A stretch of 64,000 nt of DNA from Streptomyces hyaluromycini. GTDB lineage: Bacteria > Actinomycetota > Actinomycetes > Streptomycetales > Streptomycetaceae. The stretch lies in the NCBI RefSeq assembly GCF_002217755.1, contig NZ_BCFL01000023.1:220635-284634 (forward strand), in the 5' to 3' direction. Within the stretch, counting starts at the first letter, position 1. The number at the start of each line of letters is the position of its first letter. The position numbers and the translations under genes are program-made. The notes beneath the pieces are model-generated. The model worked only from the letters and a program-made list of their open reading frames with translations, made no database searches and had not been told where the DNA came from. This document shows, piece after piece, positions 48,273-56,076 of the stretch.

Positions 48273-49343
48273 ATGACGTTCTCCATCGACGATCCGGTCA
48301 CGGCCGCACCGCCCGCCGCCCCTGCGCGGCCCTCCGGTCCCGGCAGCGATTTCGCCAGACTCTCCCAACGCATCGGCGAGGCAGGCCTGCTGGACCGGCG
48401 GCCGGGCTACTACACGGTGCGGCTGGGTCTGGTCATCGCGGCTCTGCTGGGTGGCGGGGCGGCCTTCTTCGCGCTCGGCGACAGCTGGTGGCAGCTGGCC
48501 CTCGCCGCCGCCATGGCCGTCGTCTTCGGCCAAGTGGCGCTCGTGGCGCACGATCTGGCCCACCGGCAGGTCTTCCGCCGGCGCCGCCCGAGCGAGACCT
48601 GGGGCCGCCTCTTCGGCAACCTCGCCATCGGCATGAGCTACGGGTGGTGGATGAACAAGCACACCCGTCACCACGCCAACCCCAACCACGAGGAACTCGA
48701 CCCCGACGTCGCTCCGGACCTCCTGGTCTGGTCCACCGACCAGGCACGCAACAGCAGCGGCCTGGCCCGGGTCATCGGCGGCCACCAGGCGTTCCTGTTC
48801 TTCCCGCTGCTGACGCTGGAGGGTTTCAACCTGCATGTGTCGAGCATGCGGGCGCTGCGCTCGCCGTCCATGAAGAACCGGGGACTGGAGGGCGCGCTGC
48901 TCCTCCTGCACCTGGCGGCCTACCTGTCCGCGCTGTTCCTGGTGCTCTCTCCCGGCAAGGCCGTCGCGTTCCTCGCCGTGCACCAGTGTCTCTTCGGTGT
49001 CTATCTCGGCTGTACGTTCGCCCCGAACCACAAGGGCATGCCCACCTTCACCGGCGACGAGCGGCCCGACTTCCTGCGGCGTCAGGTGCTCACCTCCCGC
49101 AACGTGCGGGGCGGTCGGTTCACGGACGTGATGCTCGGCGGGCTCAACTACCAGATCGAGCACCACCTGTTCCCGAGCATGCCCACACCTCATCTGCGAC
49201 GCGCCCGGGTGATCGTGCGGGCGTACTGCGCGAAGATCGGTGTGCCGTACCACGAGACGGGGCTGCTGCGGTCCTACTACGAGGCCCTCGCGCACCTGCA
49301 CCGGGTGGGAGAACCCATCAGGCGGCAGCGCAGGGCGTCTTGA
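48273..49343 (+). CDS. Membrane fatty acid (acyl-CoA/lipid) desaturase
   Basis: 356 residues. Three histidine boxes of the di-iron desaturases are intact: H-D-L-A-H (about 96-100), H-T-R-H-H (about 131-135) and Q-I-E-H-H-L-F (about 294-300). Hydrophobic pairs of helices lie between them. The Q-x-x-H-H third box is typical of front-end-type desaturases, but no fused cytochrome b5 is present. It should introduce a double bond into membrane acyl chains. ATG 48273 is preferred to the upstream in-frame TTG at 48255. Confidence 0.88.
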   Translation: MTFSIDDPVTAAPPAAPARPSGPGSDFARLSQRIGEAGLLDRRPGYYTVRLGLVIAALLGGGAAFFALGDSWWQLALAAAMAVVFGQVALVAHDLAHRQVFRRRRPSETWGRLFGNLAIGMSYGWWMNKHTRHHANPNHEELDPDVAPDLLVWSTDQARNSSGLARVIGGHQAFLFFPLLTLEGFNLHVSSMRALRSPSMKNRGLEGALLLLHLAAYLSALFLVLSPGKAVAFLAVHQCLFGVYLGCTFAPNHKGMPTFTGDERPDFLRRQVLTSRNVRGGRFTDVMLGGLNYQIEHHLFPSMPTPHLRRARVIVRAYCAKIGVPYHETGLLRSYYEALAHLHRVGEPIRRQRRAS

Positions 49344-49376
49344 CCGCGCGGCGAGTACGCGGCTCGTCGCGGGCTC

Positions 49377-49787
49377 TCAGTCGTCCGTGGTCAGAACCTT
49401 CACCAGGGCCTCGACGGCGACCACGGCCTCCGGGGTGGCCAGCACGAGCACCGGATCAGGGGTCTGCAACAGGAATCCGCTCCAGACCCGGAAGACAGCG
49501 CTGCCGTCCGCGCCGTCCTTTGCGAAGGAGATGCATCCCGGCAGATATCTCACGTCGTCGCGCCCTCCGGGCAACCAGGGCGCAGGACCGTCCAAGAACC
49601 GGAGGTAGTTGTGACTGGTGGACGGATACCACCGGCTCAACGCACTCGCCCGGGCGGCCAGCACCAGCTCCTCCTCGACAGGAGGCACCCACGAGTCCGT
49701 GCCACGCAGCAACGCATCGTGGGCTCGCGCGCATCGCATCTGCCAATCCCAGTCATCGTCCAGCGACCATCGGGCGTCCTCTGCCAT
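49377..49787 (-). CDS. Small acidic protein of unknown function
   Basis: 136 residues from ATG 49787. It is tryptophan-rich near the N-terminus (D-D-D-W-D-W-Q-M-R) and ends in V-L-T-T-D-D. It shows no signal peptide, TM helix or recognised motif. The pattern of a compact alpha/beta protein with conserved W and P residues recalls immunity or uncharacterised Streptomyces single-domain proteins, but no family is assigned. It is convergent with the desaturase (33-bp gap). Confidence 0.5.
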   Translation of the reverse strand: MAEDARWSLDDDWDWQMRCARAHDALLRGTDSWVPPVEEELVLAARASALSRWYPSTSHNYLRFLDGPAPWLPGGRDDVRYLPGCISFAKDGADGSAVFRVWSGFLLQTPDPVLVLATPEAVVAVEALVKVLTTDD

Positions 49788-49904
49788 GCGCTGAGTCTGA
49801 CCGAACCACTGAGTGCGGGTAACCCCCGACGACCCCGTCGTCACCGCTCTCGCCCTCCGGCGGGTGGCCCGCTCGACGCCGGGTCGGGGGTGTTCTTCGG
49901 CGGG

Positions 49905-50197
49905 TCAGATTACTGGGACGGGTTCCTCCAGAGCCTCCAGCGCCGCGGCCGGAAGCCGGATGCCGGCGGCCTCGATGTTCTGGGCGAGATGCTCGCGGGT
50001 CGATGTGCCGGGGATGAGGCAGACGGTGGGGGAACGGTGCAGCAGCCAGGCGAGGGCGAATCTGCCGGGCGGAGGCGCCCAGGTCCGCGGCGACGTCCTC
50101 CAGGACCTGGAGCTGGAGGGGACGGAACCCTCCCGGCGGCCAGAAGGGCACGAAGGCGATGCCTTGTCGGGCGCACCGGTCCACCAGGCCGTCGTCC
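49905..50197 (-). pseudogene. Aldo-keto reductase, C-terminal remnant with frameshift
   Basis: Minus-strand homology to an aldo-keto reductase begins abruptly at D-D-G-L-V-D-R-C-A-R-Q-G-I-A-F-V-P-F. It shifts frame at A-S-A-R-Q-I, where one extra base at about 50059-50060 breaks the codon for the next Ala-Leu-Ala-Trp. It then continues L-L-H-R-S-P-T-V-C-L-I-P-G-T-S to a TGA at 49905-49907. About two thirds of the enzyme, including the catalytic tetrad, is missing. Confidence 0.8.
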
Positions 50198-50210
50198 GGT
50201 CGGTGGGCGG

Positions 50211-50688
50211 GTGCGCCGATGCCGACGCACCGCTGTTGACGGAGTTGTCGCGTGACGGTCGTGCAGGGGTGGTCGAACTGGCCCGCAGCACCGGCTGGAG
50301 TCAGGCGCGCGTGTCGGCGCGTCTGGAGCAGCTGCTTGCGGAGCACGCGGTGTACGTGGCCGTCGACCTCGCCTACGACCGGTTCGGATTCCATGCCACG
50401 GCCTATCTGTGGCTCACGGTCGCACCAGGACACCTGCACGCCACGGGCGAAACGCTGTCCCGTCATCCCGCGACCACCTTCGCCGCGTCGGTCACCGGCG
50501 CGGCCAACCTCCTCGTGACCGTCACCTGCCGAAACGTTGATGACCTGTACATGTACGTCACCGGCGTCGTCGGTGCGATCCCCCATGTGGTCCAGGTCGA
50601 CGTCGTCCCTGTACTGCACCGGCTCAAGCCAGCCGGCACCCGTCTCCAGGACGGCCGTCTCGCGGCGACTTCCCGGACCGGCCCCTGA
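50211..50688 (+). pseudogene. Lrp/AsnC-type regulator, second half only
   Basis: From about 50211 a plus-strand frame encodes D-A-P-L-L-T-E-L-S-R-D-G-R and S-T-G-W-S-Q-A-R-V-S-A-R-L, an AsnC helix-turn-helix. The RAM/AsnC ligand domain follows (A-Y-L-W-L-T-V-A-P-G, then G-A-A-N-L-L-V-T-V-T). Streptomyces has two-HTH AsnC proteins of about 320 residues; this is the C-terminal half of one, joined directly to the inverted aldo-keto reductase remnant. No ribosome site or start fits at the join, so it is probably dead. Expression as a short AsnC protein cannot be excluded. Confidence 0.7.
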
Positions 50689-50772
50689 ACCGGCTCCCGA
50701 ACCGGCTCCCGGACCGATCCGAGCCCACCGCGGCCGTCGGTGGGCTCGGATCGTCCGTGCGGCTGTTTTCCG

Positions 50773-51378
50773 TTACTTCCCGAATGCCTGTCGGAACGCG
50801 TCGACGGTCTCGTCGTCGGCCCCGTTCGCGCCGCACACCGGGACGACACCGTTCTCGGCGGCCACGATGTAGCGCTCGCCCTCCGAGAACGTCAGCGTCT
50901 CCGGCCGGCTCGTGTCGCTGTCGAGCACGACCGTCTCCGTGTCGCCGCCCTTCAGCCAGTAGTCGACGCGGAAGGTGACCGTGGAGCCCTTGACGGAGGT
51001 GGCCGTTCCCACGAAGAGGGTCGGGTACCCGCGCAGGGTGTCGGGACTGGGTGCCACACACTTCTGGCTGCCGAAGCCGCCGGCGGTGGTGAGTGTCAGC
51101 GGGCCGGCCGAGGCCGGGTGCCCGTTGTCGTTGTTCGCCATGACTCCTCCGGCGATGCCGCCGCCGAGCAGAAGCAAGCCGGCGGCCGCCGCGAGTCCGA
51201 ACAGCTGACGGCGGCTCCGTCGCGCAGCGGTCTTCGCGGGGGCTGTACTGCCGGTCTGGAGCGCGGTGTCGGTGGTCAAGGTGTCCTCCACAAGTCGGTC
51301 GATGTCGGGCAGCGGAGCATGTGGGGTCAGCGCCGGGTCCGCGGACTTCAGCCGGGCCAGCAACTCGTCGTCATTCAC
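50773..51378 (-). CDS. Single-TM anti-sigma-like protein with exported domain
   Basis: 201 residues. The N-terminal 60 residues are cytosolic (M-N-D-D-E-L-L-A-R-L-K-S-A-D-P). One TM helix (about 60-80, L-A-A-A-A-G-L-L-L-L-G-G-G) follows a basic R-R-S-R-R-Q. The exported C-terminal domain has two cysteines that could pair. The ATG overlaps the ECF sigma factor stop by 4 bp (ATGA), the usual layout of sigma and anti-sigma. No zinc H-x3-C-x2-C motif is present, so it is a non-ZAS type or a small co-regulated membrane protein. Confidence 0.6.
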   Translation of the reverse strand: MNDDELLARLKSADPALTPHAPLPDIDRLVEDTLTTDTALQTGSTAPAKTAARRSRRQLFGLAAAAGLLLLGGGIAGGVMANNDNGHPASAGPLTLTTAGGFGSQKCVAPSPDTLRGYPTLFVGTATSVKGSTVTFRVDYWLKGGDTETVVLDSDTSRPETLTFSEGERYIVAAENGVVPVCGANGADDETVDAFRQAFGK

Positions 51379-51950
51379 TGACCGCTCCTTCCTTCATCCC
51401 TCTTGTGTCCGGTCGGTTCGTCATGCTTTCCAACTAACTGTGCGGCGATTTTCTTTTTCGCCCGGTGCAGCCGGATGCTCACCGCGTTGGACGTCAGCCC
51501 GGTCGCCTCCGCGATCTGCCGGGGCGCCAGCCCCTCCCACGCCCACAGCCGCACCACCTCGCGGTCCAGCGCCCCGAGGGCGGCGAGTGCGGCGTGCAGA
51601 TCGCTGTGGTCGCCGCCCCCGGCCGGCTGCTGCTCCTGCACTCGGATCAACCGCTCCACCAGCCGGAGCCGGCGCCCGTCGGCACGGCGGGCATTCGCCA
51701 GGCAGCCCCGCGCCACCCCGTAGCACCACGGCAGCACGTCATCGGGGTCGGGCGGGACACCCGATGCCTGCCCCAGGCCGGGGACGTCGTCAATACGGCG
51801 CCACAGCACGAGCATCGCCTCCGCCAGGATGTCGTCGACCGTGTCGGCGCTCGTCCGTCGCAGCAGATACCGGTGCAACGGCTCGGCCACCACGTGCGCC
51901 AGCCTTTCGAAGCGCGCCCGCTGCCTTTGGCGCGACTCCTCTTCCGTCAT
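51375..51950 (-). CDS. ECF RNA polymerase sigma factor
   Basis: 191 residues from ATG 51950; a GTG at 51959 is an alternative. Region 2 (L-H-R-Y-L-L-R-R-T...A-E-A-M-L-V-L-W-R-R) and region 4 (L-D-R-E-V-V-R-L-W-A-W-E-G-L, then I-A-E-A-T-G-L-T-S-N-A-V-S-I-R-L-H-R-A-K-K-K) are both present. That is the normal ECF architecture without an additional C-terminal domain. It is coupled to the membrane protein downstream, its likely antagonist. The trigger and regulon are unknown. Confidence 0.85.
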   Translation of the reverse strand: MTEEESRQRQRARFERLAHVVAEPLHRYLLRRTSADTVDDILAEAMLVLWRRIDDVPGLGQASGVPPDPDDVLPWCYGVARGCLANARRADGRRLRLVERLIRVQEQQPAGGGDHSDLHAALAALGALDREVVRLWAWEGLAPRQIAEATGLTSNAVSIRLHRAKKKIAAQLVGKHDEPTGHKRDEGRSGQ

Positions 51951-52329
51951 GGATTCCACAACCCGTCCTGTCCGGCACCGGCCGGATCCTTTCAGGCGAG
52001 ATCGCACCTTGGCAGCACAGCACCTTCTGGCCGAGCGGCACGCCCAGTGACAGCAGCGCCGGCAGGAGCAGCACCAGGGCCACGCCGATGGCGCCTTCCG
52101 TGGACCCGCAGGGGTTGGCGGCAGCGCACGAGTCCAGCGCCATGGGAGACATCAGCAGCAGGAAGGCGGTGGCGAGTTGAACCGGCAGCGCCACCAGCAC
52201 ACCGGCCGGCACAGCGATCCACCACTTCCGCCGAGGCTGTACCCGGGCGCCGAGAAGGCATTGGGCCGCGGACGGCGACGGTGCGGGCGAGAGCTGAGTG
52301 GGGACCTGCGGTCTGGCGGGTGGGTTCAT
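51790..52329 (-). CDS. Small two-TM membrane protein, possibly truncated, running into the sigma gene
   Basis: The frame has 179 codons. Only the first 105 or so look coding: a Pro-rich cytosolic start, a basic stretch (Q-P-R-R-K-W-W), then two hydrophobic helices separated by a Cys-containing loop (D-S-C-A-A-A-N-P-C). From about base 52020 onward composition changes and the frame overlaps the first 160 bp of the ECF sigma gene. The most likely explanation is a deletion that removed the gene's own 3' end and stop. An alternative is a short genuine protein with a long antisense-like tail. No function is assigned. Confidence 0.4.
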   Translation of the reverse strand: MNPPARPQVPTQLSPAPSPSAAQCLLGARVQPRRKWWIAVPAGVLVALPVQLATAFLLLMSPMALDSCAAANPCGSTEGAIGVALVLLLPALLSLGVPLGQKVLCCQGAISPERIRPVPDRTGCGIHDGRGVAPKAAGALRKAGARGGRAVAPVSAATDERRHGRRHPGGGDARAVAPY

Positions 52330-52528
52330 GGACCGGTCACGTTCTCAACGGCCTCGGCCGAGACGGCCACGTCTGCAATCCGGTGCCACTTCCCGCTCAG
52401 AGATCCAGCGTTGACCGTACGGTCCCCGCGCCGGAGCTCGGTGAGAAGGCAGGGTCCGGGTCGCCGGGATCCGGACCCTGCCGTGTGCCGTACGGCGTGC
52501 GCCGTTCAGTGGCGGTGGACGCGAACGG

Positions 52529-54049
52529 TCACGGGATCCTGCTGAAGTCCGCCTGGATCGTGCGGTTGGCGTCCATGGTGAGCTGGTAGTCGGCCGTGCC
52601 GATAACCGGCTGGCCGTCGACCTCCCAGCCGGTGAACCGGTAGCCGGCGGCGGGCTGCGCGGTGACCGTCACCTGCGTCCCAGGCTCGTAGGGACCGAAC
52701 TCACTGACGCTGATGGTCCCGCCCGCGGCCGGGTTGGCGGACAGGCCGAGGGTGTGCCGGCCCACGGCCTTCGTGGCACGGTAGCCGGCCACGATGGGGG
52801 TGCTGGCCTGGGCGGTGGCGGCGTTGTTGTTGTCCGCGTCGCCCAGAGCCTGCCCGCCGATCTTGTTCACGGTGTTGGAGTACTGGTTGATGACCTTGCA
52901 GTTCTGCGGGGCGCAGGCCGAGGAGTAGGCCATGAGTGTGTGGTGCAGCTTGTCGGCGGTGACCCATCCGTAGTCGGTGGTACCGGCCGGCGGCGTGTAA
53001 CCGCCTGCGATCAGCGTCTTGCGGTCGTGCTGCAGCCCGAGGTTGTGGCCGATCTCGTGCGCGAGGTTGTCCCACTCCTTCACCGACAGGACGCTGGTGA
53101 CGGAGTAGGCGAGATTGTCGGTCGTCGACGTCGCCGGCAGGGGCAGATCGGCCTGGCCGGAGCTGTTCTGGATGGGAATGGAAGCGAGGAGCGCCACCAG
53201 GTCGGCACCGAACTCCTCCCGCTTCGCGTGTGCCGTGGCGCCGAGGGTCGGGTCCTGGGGGTTGCTGAGCTTCGTCATCATCTGCCCCGCGTCCTCGTCG
53301 GGCACGCCGGACGGCGCCGTCTCGTACGAGTTGACGACGTGCACGCTGGCCGGCACATGGCTGGTGGCGAAGGCCTTGTTGAGCTGGCTCACGCCGTAGC
53401 GGATGCGGGCCTGCACCTCCGTGACACCGCCGAGCTCGGCGACGGCGGCGGGGGTGTACGGGACGACGACATCAATGGCGACGGGGTTGGAGATGTCGAC
53501 GGCCTTCGGCTTCGTCCGACCGGGCCGGGTCCGTGGGGCCGTCGTGACGGTGTCGACCCCGTGCCCGCTGGGTGGCAGCTTCAGGGTGTCGATCTCCGTC
53601 AGGCTGTACTTGCCGGGGCGCTTTCGCAACGGCTCGAACAGATAGTCCTTGAAGCCGATCTCGATGACCCCTTCCAGGGTGACCGGGCCGCGCGTGCAGG
53701 CTCCCATGACGGACAGGGAGACCGTGTCCTCGGGCCGCTTCGGGTCGTGGCCGTCCCAGTACACGGTGCCGTCCGCCTCCTTGTGCAGGTAGTCACGCTC
53801 CGCGGTGATCTTCGGTCCGTTGGGGAAGAGCCGGAACGTACGGAGCTCGGGGACACCTTCCTTCTGCTTGCGGCACAGTCCGGCGAATTCCCTGGCGTCC
53901 GCACTCAGGACGGCACTCCGTACCACCCACGGCTCATGGGCGCCGCCCGCGGCGAACGCGGCAGGGCTGGTCAGGGTCAGGGGGAGGGTGCTCAGGAGAG
54001 CGGACGCCGCGGTGCAGGCGGCGAACGTGGGACGGCGCATGAGGGACAT
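52529..54049 (-). CDS. Secreted metzincin-type zinc metalloprotease
   Basis: 506 residues. A Sec signal (about 1-34) precedes a propeptide-like region with two cysteines, then the peptidase domain. The zinc motif H-E-I-G-H-N-L-G-L-Q-H-D lies near residue 330, and the metzincin Met-turn is L-M-A-Y-S near 358. The C-terminal 70 residues are a bacterial beta repeat ending W-E-V-D-G-Q-P...A-D-F-S, of the kind found in wall-associated proteins. It should digest extracellular protein. A long linker (P-R-T-R-P-G-R-T-K-P-K) separates pro- and catalytic regions. Confidence 0.85.
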   Translation of the reverse strand: MSLMRRPTFAACTAASALLSTLPLTLTSPAAFAAGGAHEPWVVRSAVLSADAREFAGLCRKQKEGVPELRTFRLFPNGPKITAERDYLHKEADGTVYWDGHDPKRPEDTVSLSVMGACTRGPVTLEGVIEIGFKDYLFEPLRKRPGKYSLTEIDTLKLPPSGHGVDTVTTAPRTRPGRTKPKAVDISNPVAIDVVVPYTPAAVAELGGVTEVQARIRYGVSQLNKAFATSHVPASVHVVNSYETAPSGVPDEDAGQMMTKLSNPQDPTLGATAHAKREEFGADLVALLASIPIQNSSGQADLPLPATSTTDNLAYSVTSVLSVKEWDNLAHEIGHNLGLQHDRKTLIAGGYTPPAGTTDYGWVTADKLHHTLMAYSSACAPQNCKVINQYSNTVNKIGGQALGDADNNNAATAQASTPIVAGYRATKAVGRHTLGLSANPAAGGTISVSEFGPYEPGTQVTVTAQPAAGYRFTGWEVDGQPVIGTADYQLTMDANRTIQADFSRIP

Positions 54050-54369
54050 CAGCCTCTCAATCGGGGGATATTAGCCTCATAATCAGACGATCAGCGCGTA
54101 TCGATTCGTCGAACGCGCGCGGGAGAGGGCTTCTGGCGGTGAGGTTCACCCGGTCATCCGCGCTCCGGCCGCCGAACGCAGCGCAGTCGGCCGACGGCCG
54201 GTAGCCGGTAGCCGACCGAAGCCTGTCCTGTCAGGCTGCTCGATCACGTGTGGAGCAGCCTGGGCCCGTACCCGTGGTTCTCACCGGCCGCGGGTCGACG
54301 GCCGCGCAAAAACGAAGTGATCGGGCTGCTCGGTCGCCGTTAGGCTGCCCGCGGAGGTCGCCCGTGGGG
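54050..54369. other. Divergent intergenic region with a 10-bp inverted repeat
   Basis: 320 bp between the metalloprotease and the next plus-strand gene. It carries CAGGCTGCTC at 54232-54241 and its complement at 54253-54262, separated by GATCACGTGTG. There is no gene. Nearby GGCTGCTCGGTCG at about 54327 partly repeats the arm. The hairpin may be a regulatory site or a leftover terminator. Confidence 0.45.
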
Positions 54370-55038
54370 ATGTCGTTGCTGTACGAGGTCTTGGAACCGC
54401 TGCCGGACGCGGAGAGCGCTCTGCGTCGCGCACGCGAGCTCCTGAGGGATTTCGCCGATTGGGTGGACGACCCGGACATCCCCGAGATCGGCCAGGTCGT
54501 CACGGCGGAGCAGTACGCTCACGCGCTCACGTTCTTTCGCGAGGGCCGGTTCATGACACAGGCCGGCAGGCGCTTTCCGGAGACGGGCCTGGAGGACTTC
54601 TGGAGAGGGCTGCACGCGCTGGGCGTGCCGCGTGGCGACAGTCCGTACGAGGTGCAGGTGGAGCTGATACCCGAGTTCGAGGGGCTTTGGCCGCTTCCCC
54701 CGGAGATGTGCCTGCAACCGTGGCGGGACGCCTGGCCGCCGCTCGTCCTCTCCCGCCTGGAGGAAAACTGCAGGGAAGCCGACATCGACGCCCTGGTCGC
54801 GGATGTCGGCCCGTTGTCCTTCGACGTGGGTTGGCACGCCGCGCTGCGCGGACTGCCCTCCAGCAAACTGTGCGGTGTCCAGCTGTGCCTCAACAGCGTC
54901 TGGACATCCCAGTGCGCCGAGCCGGCGCAGGGCACGCATGGCGTCTACCTCTCCATCGGAACCAGGAACCGGGACGTGCAGGAGGAGTGGCTCACCGCCA
55001 CTGGCCTGACTCTCGGCGAACCTCTGCCGGGTTGGTAG
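54370..55038 (+). CDS. Conserved cytosolic protein of unknown function
   Basis: 222 residues from ATG 54370. It starts with a helical region (P-D-A-E-S-A-L-R-R-A-R-E-L-L-R-D-F-A-D-W). The middle contains P-Y-E-V-Q-V-E-L-I-P-E-F-E-G-L-W-P-L-P and the C-terminal half a cysteine-containing L-C-G-V-Q-L-C-L-N-S. There is no signal peptide or membrane helix. Size, acidity and solo position resemble immunity-type or phage-related Streptomyces proteins, but no family is recognised. Confidence 0.55.
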   Translation: MSLLYEVLEPLPDAESALRRARELLRDFADWVDDPDIPEIGQVVTAEQYAHALTFFREGRFMTQAGRRFPETGLEDFWRGLHALGVPRGDSPYEVQVELIPEFEGLWPLPPEMCLQPWRDAWPPLVLSRLEENCREADIDALVADVGPLSFDVGWHAALRGLPSSKLCGVQLCLNSVWTSQCAEPAQGTHGVYLSIGTRNRDVQEEWLTATGLTLGEPLPGW

Positions 55039-55219
55039 CCGTCAGCTCATTTCGGCTCGTGTCGGCGAGGTCGAGATCAGGCGGCTTGTCCGAGTCGGCC
55101 GAGTACACCACGCTGAGCCCCGAGCACGAGGGCTGCCGGCGAGCCCGGATCGCGCACCGATGAGTTTCCCGCGCCGCGCTGGTCTGTACGCCGGACACCC
55201 ACGGACGGAAGGCTGGGCC

Positions 55220-55786
55220 ATGCGGAAACTGATCTACGGCATGAATCTGACCCTGGACGGCTACATCGCCGCGGCCGGCAACGACATCGGCTGGAGCGGA
55301 CCGCCGAGCGACGAGCTGTTCCAGTGGTGGCTCGACCAGGAGCAGGCGAGTGGCCTGTCGCTGTACGGGCGCAAGCTGTGGGAGACGATGAGCTCCTACT
55401 GGCCGACCGGCGACCAGCAGCCGGGCGCCACTGCGGCGGAGATCGAGTTCGCGCGGAACTGGCGGGACACGCCGAAGGTGGTGTTCTCCTCGACGATCGA
55501 CAAGGTCGACTGGAACACCCGCCTGGTCACCGGCGACGCGATCGCCGAGATCACCCGGCTCAAGGCCGAGGACGGCGGCCCCATGAACATCGGCGGCGCA
55601 ACGCTCGCCGGGGCGGCCATGCGCGCCGGGCTGATCGACGAGTACGTGATCGCCGCCCATCCGGTCCTGGTGGGCGGCGGCACGCCGTTCTTCACCGCGC
55701 TGGACAGCTGGGTGAACCTGAACCTGGTGGAGACGCGGACGCTTCCCGGCGGCGTGGTCCTGACCAGGTACGAGACGAGGCGCTGA
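55220..55786 (+). CDS. Dihydrofolate reductase-fold (RibD C-terminal) family protein
   Basis: 188 residues from ATG 55220, with GGAAGG upstream. N-terminal M-N-L-T-L-D-G-Y-I-A-A and the internal G-R-K-L-W-E-T-M are family marks of DHFR-like reductases. The NADPH-side glycine motif is M-N-I-G-G-A-T-L. Members of this YwjB/YyaP-like group are widespread and mostly uncharacterised; true DHFR function is unlikely because the folate-binding acid is not evident. It is cytosolic and monocistronic. Confidence 0.85.
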   Translation: MRKLIYGMNLTLDGYIAAAGNDIGWSGPPSDELFQWWLDQEQASGLSLYGRKLWETMSSYWPTGDQQPGATAAEIEFARNWRDTPKVVFSSTIDKVDWNTRLVTGDAIAEITRLKAEDGGPMNIGGATLAGAAMRAGLIDEYVIAAHPVLVGGGTPFFTALDSWVNLNLVETRTLPGGVVLTRYETRR

Positions 55787-55886
55787 GCAGCAGCACCCAC
55801 GCGCCCGTGAGATTACGACATCAGCCGCGAGACCCTCCACTTCGTCCAGATGAAGGGTTTCGGGTGATCGTCTCAGAACATGGCCC

Positions 55887-56040
55887 TTGAGCGGCAGTTC
55901 GGTGCGGGCCGAGCGCCGCGGCCGCGGACTGGATATCGGCCGGGCGCCGGACCATGACCTGCGAAGCCTGCTGGACGCGGTCCTCTACGTGAACCGGACC
56001 GGGATCCCATGGCGTTACCTCCCGCACGCGCGCGGCAACC
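55887..56040 (+). pseudogene. IS5-type transposase, N-terminal remnant
   Basis: The frame D-H-D-L-R-S-L-L-D-A-V-L-Y-V-N-R-T-G-I-P-W-R-Y-L-P-H (quoted with its key residues only) is the conserved N-terminal domain of IS5-group DDE transposases. It breaks off after Y-L-P-H-A and is followed by the end of the DUF1906-type gene on the other strand. No terminal inverted repeats were found. Confidence 0.75.
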
Positions 56041-56076
56041 CCGCCCCGCGCACTCGCCGCCGGAGGGGCTCGGCGG

